From positions 2,914,001 to 2,978,000 of the forward strand of contig VJWM01000025.1 in the NCBI GenBank assembly GCA_010909165.1: a stretch of DNA of 64,000 bases. The letters run 5' to 3'. A program made the translations under genes and the position numbers. This document shows, piece after piece, positions 11,161 to 22,885 of this stretch (position 1 is its first letter; each line of letters opens with the position of its first letter). The stretch comes from Anthoceros angustus (taxonomy: Eukaryota; Streptophyta; Anthocerotopsida; Anthocerotales; Anthocerotaceae). The notes below the pieces were generated by a model that saw only the letters and a list, made by a program, of their open reading frames with translations, ran no database searches and was not told the DNA's origin.

Positions 11161-13250
11161 TGAAGCTTGTGTGATCTGCACACCGACTAATGAAATCACT
11201 AAGCAGGAATTCTAATAAAGTTACTAAAAAGCAACGGCTCAGTCCACATCCCGCATGCACATCGTTAAGAGCAGCGAGACAGTCACAAGACTCCGGCAGA
11301 AAAACACGAAAGATGCAAATGGTACGCAAGCGAAATAAACGGGATAGCCAAATTCGAATAGCAGCGAATGAGGAGCAAAGAGCGGCGTCTCACATGAAAC
11401 TTGGACCAAAGGAAGCAGCGGCGGATGGTGTGAGCCTGAACCCAGCCATGCCGCCTTATGTTGTGCATTTCGGAGAGAGGCACAAGGATTACAAACGCTT
11501 CAACCTGCAGTGAACCTGTAGCTCATTCCGGTCCAGATTCACGCCAAAGACACCTCCTCCCACACTTCGCTCCGGCATTCATGGGAATGGCAAGCAGAAA
11601 CGCCTCAAACTATTCCCACACATCTCTCTTTCATCTTAAAGCGAGATGGCCTCGCCGCGCACGCGCTCGGGCTCGGGCTCGCGCTGTGGCCTTGGCCTTG
11701 CTACGGCAACCCAGGTGCCACCCGTCTGCCGGTCCTACTGTCTACACCGGGGTCGCCAGTGCTGTCGGTCAATTACATGTCACACAAATATCCCCCCATA
11801 AACTTGGATCACAAAATGCAATCTACAATTACACCTTCATACATACCTTTACACTACATACCTAGACAACATAGATATATAGAGGAAAGACCTTGAGGTT
11901 TCAAACTTGCAAGAACTAGAATTAAAATTAAAATTAAAAAACCTTTACGATAGTAACCTGAAACCAATCATTTTATCTATATCAAAATAATCATAAAAAA
12001 AAGAAATTCATGACAAACGTGTGACTTAGAGTACCGTTTCACGAAAGTGCTATATTTCATTGTGATATTATAGGTCTTTATAATTTTTTCGTCATATAGG
12101 TTTGCCATCAAGTTCGCAAGATAGTTGAGGACCTATAAGTCTCTATGATTTCATTCCTATAATGCTCTATGATTTTATTCTCATATAGTTCCTATGATAT
12201 TATTTTTATATAAGTTCTTTTAAAAAATAATATGTATAAAATATCATCTTCAGTTTCGACCAATTATGTGTTTGGAATTCAATTGCATTCGTATATGTCT
12301 CTATATCAATCCAATGGCAAAAGTTTATTTTATTATATGAGAAGATATGAAAGAATTTTGTCATGAAATATTTTGTTTGGGTTGGATTTATGTATATGAG
12401 GATATAATTGTAGGAATGTTCTTATTTGTTTTTGGAATTTGAGTTGTTAAGTTGCATGCTGTAAAAATGTTCACTACTCAACAAGTGTGCGAGCATGGCT
12501 ACGACTATGAGCCATTGTGTGCAGTTCGGAGCAGTAATAGGGGCTAGTCTGGGAGTCCTATCCTTTGTGAAGCAACGAAGTAATGAATAGTAGCAAAGGG
12601 TTGGTTTGAGAGTCCTAATATAATGAGAAGTACCGAGTAATAGCAAGGGTTTTGTCTCTATGTTAAATAAAGAGTAATAGCATCAGCTAGTCTCCAATCT
12701 CGATTGAAGTAACATGACGCAGAAAATCTTGAAATCCCACCACATATGGTAGACATTGGTCTATATGTGTTCATCCGCTTTGAGATGTGTGAACGAAAGC
12801 ACACGTTGTCCACATTCCTTGGGAACACATTTCAGGTTTTGATGCAGGGATGATGGCCAAAGTTTTTCTCTACAAACCATGTTCAAGTGTGGGCGAAGGG
12901 GCCAGGCCATTTGCCACCTTCGAGCCAACTACAAAGGCTGATGCACCAATCATGGGTGTGAGGTACTTTCATGGTGTTGCTCATTGTATTTTGATTTTGT
13001 TGCTAACATCACTAGTGTTTTGCGACCTCATAACATCCAAAAGAAATGGCTCCACTTCAAATAAATATTTATACTATCTATTTTCTTCTGATTCAAATGA
13101 ATATTTTTACCTTCTAGGTGTGAACAAATGAGTATATGTGTGAACAAATATTTTTATCTTCTATGTTTTTTCAAATTCATTTCTTTTTTCAAACAATGAA
13201 AATGAAGAAGAAGAATTTTATTTAGGTCCTCTAAGGATAGATTTTTGTCA
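11161..13250. other. AT-rich intergenic region
   Basis: From about 11870 to 12420 the base composition becomes strongly AT-rich with ATATAG and TTTTAT words. I see no coding frame, splice signals or RNA gene. A short (GCTCGG/CGCTCG) stretch lies near 11660-11690. The upstream region of the carbonic anhydrase falls in its first few hundred bases. Confidence 0.5.
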
Positions 13251-13371
13251 TGGGACTCAAATATGGTTGCGGTAAAATGGTCTGGACAAATCACACCAGT
13301 GCAAGTAGCCAGACTCTTTGGAGAAATGGAAGAAGAAGGGATGGCAGCAGGGCCATCCAAGTTGATGTAGT

Positions 13372-14564
13372 GTGCGCCCGGCTGACCCGTCAGCGAAAGG
13401 CCGTCCACAACTGGCCATGGTCGAGACACAAACCTCAGCAAAACTTAAGTGCCAGCGCACCGACAACCGCAGGAAATTTACGTCGAATGAGTTTGCTGAA
13501 TTTTGTGCAGACAAGGGCATTGTGCGTCAATACACTATTGCCTACACACCCTAGCAAAACGGTGTGGCTGAAAGACTGAATCAGACCCTGCAATGAATGG
13601 CTAGAGCCATGCTAAAACACTCAAAACTTGAACAATGGTATTGGGCCGAGGCCTTAGCCTTTGCCACCTACTTGCGGAATCGGCTTCCTTCTCATTCGAT
13701 TCAAGGTCAAACTCCTTATGAATTATGGATTGGCTCTAAACCCTCTATTACTCACTTGCACATTTTTGGTTGTGCTGCATATGCTTGGATACCAACAGAA
13801 AAACGCAGGAAGCTTGACGAAAGATCAAAGAAGCTCCTCTTTCTTGGCTATGCAGATGGGATCAAGGGCTACAAGCTCTATACCCTCTTTCAAGGATGGT
13901 TACTTATGCTCGCAGTGTTAAGTTTCTTGAAGCTAGATTAATCCTGATACTACTGAAACTTAATCACGTTGAGCTTGAGCTGGTGCCCCCACTGCAAAAA
14001 AAATATCCACTATTTACACGTCCACAGTACTACACAACTTTGAATGTATCGCATCGAGCCATTCCTTACGTTCTGAGCCGGAGAGAGCCTCCTCCATCGG
14101 GACAACATGCTCCGAGGCTCTGGCTCGAGACAAGAGAGCTTGTTGCACATCGTTCCTATGATGAGGAGTGACGTCAGATAGAGCATTGCTTAAGTGTATA
14201 GATGGATCAAGAAGAGTTTCTGTAGTATCGGGATTAATCAAGCTGGTGCACTAAGCAATGCTTAAGATCATGCAAAAAGGTATCCACTATTTACACATCC
14301 ACAGCCCGGAGTGAGCATAGTGCACTCTCCATGGCAGCCAAAGACTTAATTTGGGGAAAGAATTTTCTTGATAGTATACAATACACACAAACCAAACCCA
14401 CCACCTTATATACGGATAGCCAAGTTGCGATTGCTATGGTAGCCAACCCTCGGTTCCATGGTAGAGCCAAACATATTGAGTTAAAACACCACTTTATACG
14501 TGAAATAGTTTCTGATGGCAAAGCACATCTCACCCAAAGACTCTTAATTGTTCTTCTTCGTTAA
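13372..14564 (+). pseudogene. Copia-type retrotransposon relic (integrase and RNase H pieces)
   Basis: The plus strand carries integrase-core sequence (FTSNEFAEFCADKG, then QNGVAERLNQTL, AEALAFATYLRNRLP and GQTPYELW) followed by an HIFGCAAYAW block, as in copia polyproteins. Stop codons interrupt it at 13552-13554 and shortly before 13597. After about 13930 the frame collapses. A piece of the segment that normally precedes the reverse transcriptase lies on the opposite strand (14014-14241). RNase H sequence (TLYTDSQVAIAM, FHGRAKHIELKHHF) then resumes on the plus strand at 14331. Most of the reverse transcriptase is missing. The element is dead and rearranged, and no LTRs were identified. Confidence 0.85.
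14014..14241 (-). pseudogene. Inverted internal segment of the copia relic
   Basis: On the minus strand this segment reads INPDTTETLLDPS through EALSGSERKEWLDAI. That sequence type sits just upstream of the reverse transcriptase in copia polyproteins. It is flanked on both sides by pieces in plus orientation. The sequence GATTAATCCTGATACTACTG near 13930 (plus) is mirrored as a near-identical minus-strand copy near 14237, and TATCCACTATTTACAC occurs directly at both edges (about 14006 and 14280). Confidence 0.75.
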
Positions 14565-14599
14565 TCAAGCCGTTACTTTACAAAACCTAGTGAGGTATC

Positions 14600-16815
14600 T
14601 CAGGCAAACGACCAATCCTTGTAACTTCTCCCACGCTTCGAAAACACATAGATGTTCCCTATGGCAGACAAAATCATCAACACAACGCCCAGCACGATAA
14701 TGGCCTGCACCATTGAGTGAGCAAGTTATCAGTGTGGAGCACGCAGTTCAGCGGTAAAGAAAAGCACTCCTTGCAACAACACTATAAGGAACTCACCCAA
14801 TTCACCATCCACACAAAACTGAGGTATTCTGGTCGCTTGATCTTCAACCACATGAGACATGGCAACTGCGAAACAGAAGTCAGTGCTTCATTTATCAGAA
14901 CATTCTACAACAACTGTGATCTGTAGAAGTGTGGAGCTAGTAGAAAGTCGCAAGGTAGCGTCACTCACAAAGTATGTGGTTGGGGCGAAAAGTAAACCTC
15001 CAAAAATACCCAGCAAGCTGTCGAAATCCGGCATTGCAACAGCAGCAAGGAGGGTGGACGCTGTCAATCAACCAAGGCACCACCTGTAGGGTCTTTCCAA
15101 ACATGTATGTTTATGTTGCAAAAGATGGAAACCAAGGGTCACTACCGACAAAGAAGGACCGGACTGCCACGGAGTAGGAGGGACGTATGTATGTGTTTCT
15201 ATGATTCTTCCAATTGGAGAACACCTGGAATTTCTCTGTCAAGACTTGCTCTAGTAGACCATATACAGGCGTTGCAAAAATCTGAAGAAAGAAGCAAAAG
15301 CTGTAGGTCAAAAGAAGCAAAAGCCAGAGGCCAGACGCAGTCAATGCCACGGATTGTAAAGCAAACAGTTACAAAATTATACAGATGCTCTCACCTGGTA
15401 AGTACCAGATAGATGCAGGGCAACCATGATATTTGCAGCAGCTGCTACTCCTGGTCTCAGGTCAGCTAGAGATGAGTTGTGGAGTGGGTTTCCATAGCCC
15501 TTGTGCCGGCATCCTAAATACCCAAGATTACCAAGCACATTGCTTGCAGCTGAATGTCCAAGCTTGATATAGCCGCTTATAGCCACTGCGAAGTAGCAGA
15601 TTCCTACCACCTGTACACAAGAACGTGCTGAAAACGATGAAGGGTACCCATCTCACTGCAAGATACATTATTTCAGTTCTCAACCTTACCACATATGTTA
15701 CAGCTATCCCCCATAGCATAGGCAACTTCTTGCTCTTGGGTGGCGTTGGAATAGAGTCTTGGATCTCCAATGCAACATTATGTCCCGCATATGCAAAGGC
15801 AATAAACCCCATAGCAGCGAACGACGATAATGCATCGAAGTCCTCATGATCACAGGTGGGTGGTTGTGCAGGTTCGTGTCCTGGAGCTCTCGGAAGCGAT
15901 GGCGAATGGTCGGAAATGGTGGCAGTGATGGTGACAGAAAAGCTAAGATCATGGTACAAGGACAAGTGCACTCATTCAAATACTAAAGACGGTTCAAAGA
16001 AGGGCAGGAGGTAAAAGACCACTTTCTACGATAACAAGCCATAGCCCGAGAGATGGCTATAAAATCACGTACCTTACGATCATCAGTGCTGATATGAAGG
16101 ACACAAAGGTCAACGAGGTAAAGTTCGGAATCTGACTGAGCACAAACTGCAAAGAGGAGAAGACTAATATCCATGCTGAAAGTCCAAAAGATTCACATTG
16201 CCGCAGCTCCCCACTCCGACGATGGTGGCATAATAGCTTATAAGCATTAAGAAGACACGCACCCCCTGCTACCATGTACACGATGCACACCCCGACGAAG
16301 ACTACCAGCTGCATCACCGCAACAACATAGGACCCCTTCTTGCCAAATGCTCGTTCCGCAAGATCTGCGTACCGTTTGTAATAAACCTTCTTGACAATCC
16401 CATGGTTATCGCGTACAGGATTTCCCTCAGCATCGAGTGCATCTAGCTCATGCATTTCCACAAGCTGCCAAAGAGAGAAACCAGTGGTGGCCCAGGAGAT
16501 AAAAAGGAACGAGAGACCTCCAGTCCTGCATCATCAGTGCAACTACAATGCTTAGATGTCTGCTCGGCGACGAACACATTCATGCAAACTCCGGACATGC
16601 AGAGGCCACATCCACTTATACCATTTAAGATGGGCCATCGCATTTGGGAGAGTCAGAATCCCAACCCCAATAATAGCTGTGACGTTGAGCACGGCAGAAT
16701 GGAACGAGCCATAAAGTACGGGACCCATAAGCCTCTGCAGCATCGGTTTGCGCTCGACATTTCTTGCAGGGAGTTGTCCAGAGATGGCGTCCTGCGAAGA
16801 AGTAGCAGACGCCAT
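14600..16815 (-). CDS. LHT-like amino-acid transporter, divergent paralogue
   Basis: This is an amino acid/auxin permease family (AAAP) membrane protein, inferred to import amino acids with protons at the plasma membrane. Eight exons join in phase: 16622-16815, 16073-16525, 15690-15942, 15395-15610, 15146-15281, 14969-15060, 14797-14865 and 14600-14704, giving 505 residues. Exons 1 (194 bases), 6 (92) and 7 (69) match those of the neighbouring LHT gene exactly in length and phase. Recognisable features are [30 protein letters not shown] and FAPTTYF. It differs from its neighbour in three ways: about 20 extra residues after LWQLVEMHE, an additional intron splitting the third exon, and a longer loop (GCRHKGYGNPLHNSS). 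The C-terminus lacks the usual YxFY-like ending. Substrate cannot be predicted. Confidence 0.88.
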
Positions 16816-17774
16816 CTCCCCTAGCTGACTAAGAAGGCAAAAGTGAGGGCAGGTAGCTGCGGTATCCGAATCACAAAACCCACCCACAACACCAGCATAG
16901 GAGAAAGGACATACATATAACTCGGCACCTGCGATCCGGGCAATCCCACACCAGAACGACCCCTTGGAGAAACCATTTGCGCTGAAGTCTCGGCAGCAGT
17001 AGCCCACACCGTGAGTATCCCCTTGCACGCCGTATACACAATGTCTTGGGCTGAGGAAACTGCTCTGGGGGTACATGAGAGCACGTGCTGCACCCTGCAG
17101 TCGTGAATTGCACGACACGGTGAATGGGCTGGTCGTTTGAAGGTCACAGGACATGTACAGATGGAAGTTGTTTGATCGCATGTCTAATCCAGAGTCTGGT
17201 CAAACAAGGTCAAGTACACAAGATGTGTATCTTCCAGCCGCTTATCAGGTGGTCCTTATGGCTACACAGGCGAGACAGGCAGCTGTCCGAAAAGGAGGTG
17301 CCCTTCTTGTGTGGTGCGGCTGTCAACTGCATGCACGTTCTCTGTCCCATTGAAAAGCACTTTTGTTAACCTCACTCCACTTCTGAAGGAGACTGCTGTG
17401 CTTCACATCGCCGGTGTAATGCCGGGCATTTCCCTTCGTGTGGGCCACCAGCAGGAGTCAGGACGTAGCCGACTCCCTTCACAACCAGTAAAAACCAGGC
17501 AAGGCCGCGGGCATGTAGGGATTGGATCGACGAGACAAGGGCGAGTCACAGGGGTGGACGGGATATGAGTCCTACGCACAAGAATTCGTATTTACAACCT
17601 CCAATGAAAAAATAGCAGAGGGTGGCTGAGGCTCCCATCAATGAGAGTTTCGCAAGTTTCAAGTCACAAGTCTAGCCAAGGCTCCAAATGAATTCTCACA
17701 TTCAAATCCCCACCATGCTCAATGGCCACATTGACTCCCGCGATACAAGTACACTACGAAATAGATTATTGCGC
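16816..17774. other. Spacer between tandem LHT genes
   Basis: About 960 bases separate the start of the downstream LHT gene from the stop of the upstream one. I see no coding motif, RNA gene or repeat. It must hold the promoter of the downstream gene and the 3' region of the upstream one. Confidence 0.5.
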
Positions 17775-19734
17775 CTACTGGTAGAATCTGTAAGTAGAGG
17801 CATCCACTATGATGTTTCTCAATCCTCCGATCGCGGCGGCAAGCATGAGTAGAACTCCGAGGAAGATACAGACCTGCCAGAGAACCAACACGGCGATGTG
17901 AGCAAACTCCACGCGTGTCGTAGTGGGATATATGCCACAATGTACATGGGCTGATGACAAGGTGAATGTTCTTGAAAGGGCTTACCCAATTAATAATCCA
18001 GGAAAGGCTGAAAGGCCTTGGCTTCTTAAGGGCCAACCACATAATGCAAGGAAGCTGTGCATGAACACAATTCCAGAAGTGCAAGTCATTACTTCAACCA
18101 CCAGCAATATACCAACTTCAGAGGATCAAACAGATCATGCTGGACGAAGTTGAACTCAGGCAAGTAGATTCACTTACAAAATACGTTGTGGGAGCAAATG
18201 CAAAACCTCCTAAGAATCCCAGAAGGTCTCCGAAGAACGGAATGGTGATGGCGACAAACGCCGTGAAAACTGCAAGATGGAAAAGAGGATCGAATGTATT
18301 AAGTGTAAACCCCAGACAGACAAACACTCAGGAGATGTATATCGAGTAGAAGAAAATATAGATTCAACTTACCGACATAGAGAGATCGGGTAACAAGTCG
18401 CAACAAGAAGCTGGGAGGAATTCTGAAGTACTTCACTAACACAGTTTCCAGCATATCGAACACAGGCATGGCGTAAATCTACACACAGTACAAAGGACAA
18501 CATGTCTGTTAGTACAAACTAGAACCGTTCTGACTCAATCCGAGAAAGGAAGTGGGAGGTGTTACCTGGTAGCTTCCGATGACGTGGATGGTGACCATGA
18601 GATTGGCCATGAGGATGAGCCATGCAGGCTTTTGGAGTGAAGTCAAGACGTTGTCTGCAACATCATTTCCAAAGGCCCAATACCCTGTAACGACGACGCA
18701 AAAGTAGCAGAAGGCAACTACGGCGTACGCTACTAGTACACCCCTCCACATAGCCACCTTGGATGGCTTCTCGGGAGTCGAGGGGATAGTTGCTTGGATC
18801 TCAAGCACGACATTGTGCCCTGCGTAAGCAAAGGCTATTGTACCCAAAGCATTGAATACATTGAAGACGTAGTGGGCAGTAGAGTGCCCAGGTGGCAGAT
18901 TATAGTCCACATGATCAGCCTTGCCTTTGTTCACTGAGGCAACCCAAGCTATGGTCGAGTAACTGCAACAACGAGCATCTCAGAAACAAGCACACACAAG
19001 CATCCTAAATCGGTCAAGACAGACGAACATGAAACGTCCACCACTCACCTCAGAGACATGACAGCAGCGGCCAGCGAGACCCCCGAAATGGAATTGAAGT
19101 TGGGGAGTTGCGACAGCACAAAGTGCACCGAGGAGAAAACCAGAATAAAACACGAAATCCCAAAGCTGGGGGTGCACTCCGTCTCGTGATGCAGCTCGTG
19201 GCAGATGAGCTTGTGAACATTCTGCAGGGACCTCCCCCCTGTAACCATGTAGACGATGCAAACTCCAACCTCCACGATGAGCTGCTGAGGCACCACGATC
19301 CAAAGCCCCAACCTTTCGCCGAACGCTTCCTGTCCAAGCTCGTGGTAGCGGTCGAACCTCTTCCCAGGCACCATCTCATGCATCTCTACCATCTGCCACA
19401 GCGTGTAGAGAGTGATGATCCACGAGAGCACAAGCACCACCATTCCCGGGCCCCTGCAAAACACGTCCTCACCATCCTCAGTTCCCCCCTCCGCTCCACA
19501 AGCCTAAAACCACGAGAATTCAGCACAGCCCCCGCGTTACCAGGTCAGATACACCATCGCCCTGGGCAGCCCCAGGACCCCGGCTCCCACCATCGCCGTA
19601 ACGTTGTGGAAGGCGGAATACCACCATTTGGCATTCCGCGACCCGGTGACGGGCAGCCAGTCATCCACGGTCTTCACCTTCCCCCTTCCGCCCTCCACAT
19701 GCTCCTGCCAGGAGCCAGCAACGGGTTCAGACAT
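17775..19734 (-). CDS. Lysine/histidine transporter-like amino-acid permease (LHT)
   Basis: This AAAP-family permease is inferred to take up amino acids at the plasma membrane. Seven exons join in phase: 19541-19734, 19049-19453, 18566-18962, 18373-18478, 18178-18269, 17986-18054 and 17775-17873, giving 453 residues, the usual LHT length. Family hallmarks are abundant: [88 protein letters not shown] and the terminal [17 protein letters not shown]. The start is the only ATG giving the conserved N-terminus, because upstream frame lacks Met. It is transcribed divergently from the plus-strand LHT gene at 22.9 kb and in the same direction as the one at 14.6 kb. Confidence 0.94.
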
Positions 19735-20082
19735 GGCGGCAGAAGGCGCAACACACAAGAATCCGCAAGCGGCAGTCCTAGCAAGGCTGCCGGCTCCCGC
19801 AGTACTAGCAAAGCTCCCACAAGCTCTCTCAGCCTCCCGCAAGCTCCCCCGAGCCCCCCGCGAGCTCCAAACCGGAGCAGCAGGAGCGCAAAACGAAAGG
19901 AATGCAAATCCGCACCCCGTTCCCAGACCTGGATGGACGCCGTGAGCGAAGGCCGGGCATCGTCGTTGGAGGGATCCTTGAACTCCCTGGACGTGTCGTA
20001 GGCCGCCATTGCGGCTCCCGGCAGCAGCAGGCTGAGTCGCGCGTCCCTCCTCGAGACGTCTCGAGCCGCAAGAGAGGCTCAG

Positions 20083-20126
20083 CTCACGCTCAAGCTCAAG
20101 CTCAAGCTCAAGCTCAAGCTCGGCCT
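20083..20126. repeat. AGCTCA hexanucleotide microsatellite
   Basis: About six consecutive copies of AGCTCA (one CGCTCA variant) lie about 350 bases upstream of the minus-strand LHT start. This is probably promoter or leader DNA of that gene. Confidence 0.9.
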
Positions 20127-21595
20127 GGACCTGGACCTCGGGCGCTCTGCGCTGTCAGGTCTCACGCGCAAGTGAGCTACCAGCGGGCGACGCGCGCCGA
20201 GACACGCTTTATAAAAGCCAAAAGCCCAATCACCGATCGAGTCCGAGAGAGAGAGAGGACCGTCCCGAGACCGGCACACGCCGTTTAATATCGAACCTGC
20301 TTCCACATATATAATTCGGGAAGCACGTATCGACTTAATCGGACCCCCACTCAAACTGATGCCGATATGTGCGGCCTGTAAAAACGGGCAGAGCCAGCGG
20401 CCCAGAGCGCGCGAGCCAGCGAGAGCCAGAAATAGCCTCACTAACATCTGCCGGCTTCACAGCAGATATACGGGGGTCCCGATTCCCGATTCCTGATTCC
20501 CGATCCCCTCATGCCCAGCAGGGAGCAGCTGCGTCAGTCGTGGAGCATGCACAAGTACGGAATCCGCGGTGGGCCCCGCCGACCCCCGGTTAGCGCCGGT
20601 GGCCGGTGCCGGTGAAAAGTGGGTGGCTCTCCCGTTTCCCATGTGCCCCTGATGCTCATGCAACGGCCGCAAGTCTGGTCATGGCCCCGGCCGGTCCTGT
20701 TGCGGCTGGACCGCCATCATTACGCAAACCGCCACGGCACCGGGAAGCAAGCGGGCAAAATCATTACCTACCTACCATCCACCCGTCACGTCCCTGTCGA
20801 GGCCAGGTTCGGGCCGAGGCCGAGGCCAGGCTGGCCTGGCGATTCCTGTTTCACCATCGGAGTGCGTAAAAGTAAAACAAGTCTATTCCAGTCGACACGG
20901 ATGGAAGTTTTTCCTTATCACGGACTTTGGTACGTACTTGACAGCCAACCGTTTTTACTTACATGGTGTGCGTGCCTGAAGTTACCCCAGTGCCAAGGCA
21001 GTGGATGCCACCTTGGTATAAATGTGTGTCCATTATTTAGCCCAAGCCATTTGGACACATTCGGACATATGTATACAGCTTTTGAAGTAATATGCTGCCT
21101 GGCCTGGGCCTGGGCCCGGGCCTGGGCGGCTCGGCTTGCGTGTGCAGTTCCGGAAGATGTTGTCGCTTCTGCCCGCCGGCTCGCCATTCGCTGGCATTCA
21201 TGCCCTGCTCGCTGGATCTTGCTGTCGTTGACCGTCTATATTGGGTGAAGACCGTGCTCGCTCTCGGTTATGTCCGCCGCACACGTGCCGCGCCGCGCTC
21301 GCTCCTCTCTATGTACAACACACATCCTTCTTCACACGGAATCGGATTCCGAATTCCTGTTTCCCCTGCGGAGGGAATTCCATTGTCCTCCATTATAAAA
21401 CATGCCCACCATCATCATGTGCATACAAACACGTCTCCTTGTTTGAGGGATCTGGCTTCGTCGAGTTGCTTTTCTCCCTCACTCACACACTTCCTCGTCC
21501 AGGATGTGGTTGTGAGGGCTGCTTAGGGGTGAATTTGTGCAGAATGCCAATCATGATAGAACAAATATGCAAAGTTATCTAATGTATGACATCCT

Positions 21596-21669
21596 GGTTT
21601 CGTGGTGTAGTTGGTTATCACGTCAGTCTAACACACTGAAGGTCTCCGGTTCGAGTCCGGGCGAAGCCA
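21596..21669 (+). tRNA. tRNA-Val, anticodon AAC
   Basis: This is a complete intronless cloverleaf. The 7-base acceptor stem GGTTTCG pairs with CGAAGCC. The A-box region GTGTAGTTGGTTATCAC forms the D arm. The anticodon loop holds AAC at 21630-21632 inside the stem around CAGTC/CACTG. The T arm is GGTTCGAGTCC, and an A follows as discriminator. A run of four T immediately downstream (21670-21673) suits RNA polymerase III termination. It closely resembles the standard plant nuclear tRNA-Val(AAC). CCA is not encoded, as expected. It lies between two divergent LHT genes. Confidence 0.97.
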
Positions 21670-22031
21670 TTTTAATATTGCATCTCCGGGGATTTTTCTT
21701 CACCGTGCTCGAAGGTGTACGTACATGTATGTGAGCAAACCGCGCTCCAAGCACTGATGATCATAGATGTGTTCACACCGTGACATCGTAGCAGAGGGAG
21801 ACCATGGATGGTCGGAGATGTCTGAATTTTCACAGGCAGATGACATTCCCAGCAGATGGTTTCATTCCCGCCATCGCTGGCACGCGGGAGAAGGAAGATG
21901 GTTGCTGCAGGCTCCTCCAAGGGAAGGTAGAAATGGGCCAGGGCCATGAGCGGCCGGTGGGCGGGTCGGAGGAGCTGGAGCTCCGGCCAGCTCCATGCAC
22001 CAAAGCTGGAGTTCCATGGAGCTCGGTGCAT

Positions 22032-22052
22032 CCGGCCGGCCGGCCGGCCGGC
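22032..22052. repeat. CCGG tetranucleotide run
   Basis: Five consecutive CCGG units (21 bases) form a dense CpG cluster in the spacer between tRNA-Val and the plus-strand LHT gene. Confidence 0.9.
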
Positions 22053-22444
22053 TTTGAGCTCCACGTAGACAGAGAAAAAAGAGAACAAGAAAGCGCAACC
22101 TGGTGGCGGGAATGCTGTGCCTCCATTTTGACACGTGATGGAGTTGCCTGCAGAGATGAGATTGTGTGGAAGTGTGATGAAGCTTTGCGAGTGCAAGATT
22201 TGGAAGGAAGGTATGTACGTCAGCAAACGCGTGGATTGATGACGATTGGAGCGTCTGCAGGAGGCGCAGGTCCCGGAGCATAGTGTACTTGAAGCCCACG
22301 CCCCGCGCTGTCTTCCGGCTCACGGGACCACGAGACCCACAGCAGTATCTAACGTGGGGAAAAGATAAAGTGGAGGCGACGCGCTAACTTGGCGTGGCAG
22401 GCTGCAGGGCCCGTGATATGTTTATGACAGACCACTCTTCTGCT

Positions 22445-22472
22445 GCCCTGCCCTGCCCTGCCCTGCCCTGCC
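22445..22472. repeat. CCCTG pentanucleotide microsatellite
   Basis: Five to six tandem CCCTG units lie in non-coding DNA about 400 bases upstream of the plus-strand LHT start. Confidence 0.9.
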
Positions 22473-22730
22473 CATTCCCTTTTGCAGCAAGCTGGTTTGA
22501 TGACTAATCCGGTCGTTACAGTGTGCTTCTGCACCACCAACTTGTCTCCACGGGCACGGCCTTTCCTGGAATCCCGGGTGAAGTACTAGGACTGTGGCTG
22601 CTTGGACCCAGTCTCAGCCATGGATCCCAGATCAGGATGTGGGCATTTATGGCTCAGGAAAGAGCAGCCGCCCTGCTTCTCGAGCTCTGTCTGCCCCTCC
22701 CCTGCTGCCGCCTCCTCTGGATCTGCCGCA

Positions 22731-22794
22731 CCTCCTGCTCCTGCTCCTGCTCCAGCTCCAGCTCCAGCTCCAGCTCCAGCTCCAGCTCCAGCTC
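22731..22794. repeat. CTCCTG/CTCCAG hexanucleotide microsatellite
   Basis: Roughly ten hexamers, first CTCCTG then CTCCAG, end about 90 bases upstream of the plus-strand LHT start and probably lie in its leader. In two frames it would encode Ala-Pro or Leu-Gln repeats. I treat it as non-coding because the coding start downstream joins in phase without it. Confidence 0.85.
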
Positions 22795-22885
22795 CCTCGA
22801 TTGGTGGCATTGGCGGATTTGGGCGGCGGGTAGGGCAGAGCAGGGGAGGGCGAAGGGGGAAGGGTGAAGGTTGTGGGTGGGAGGC

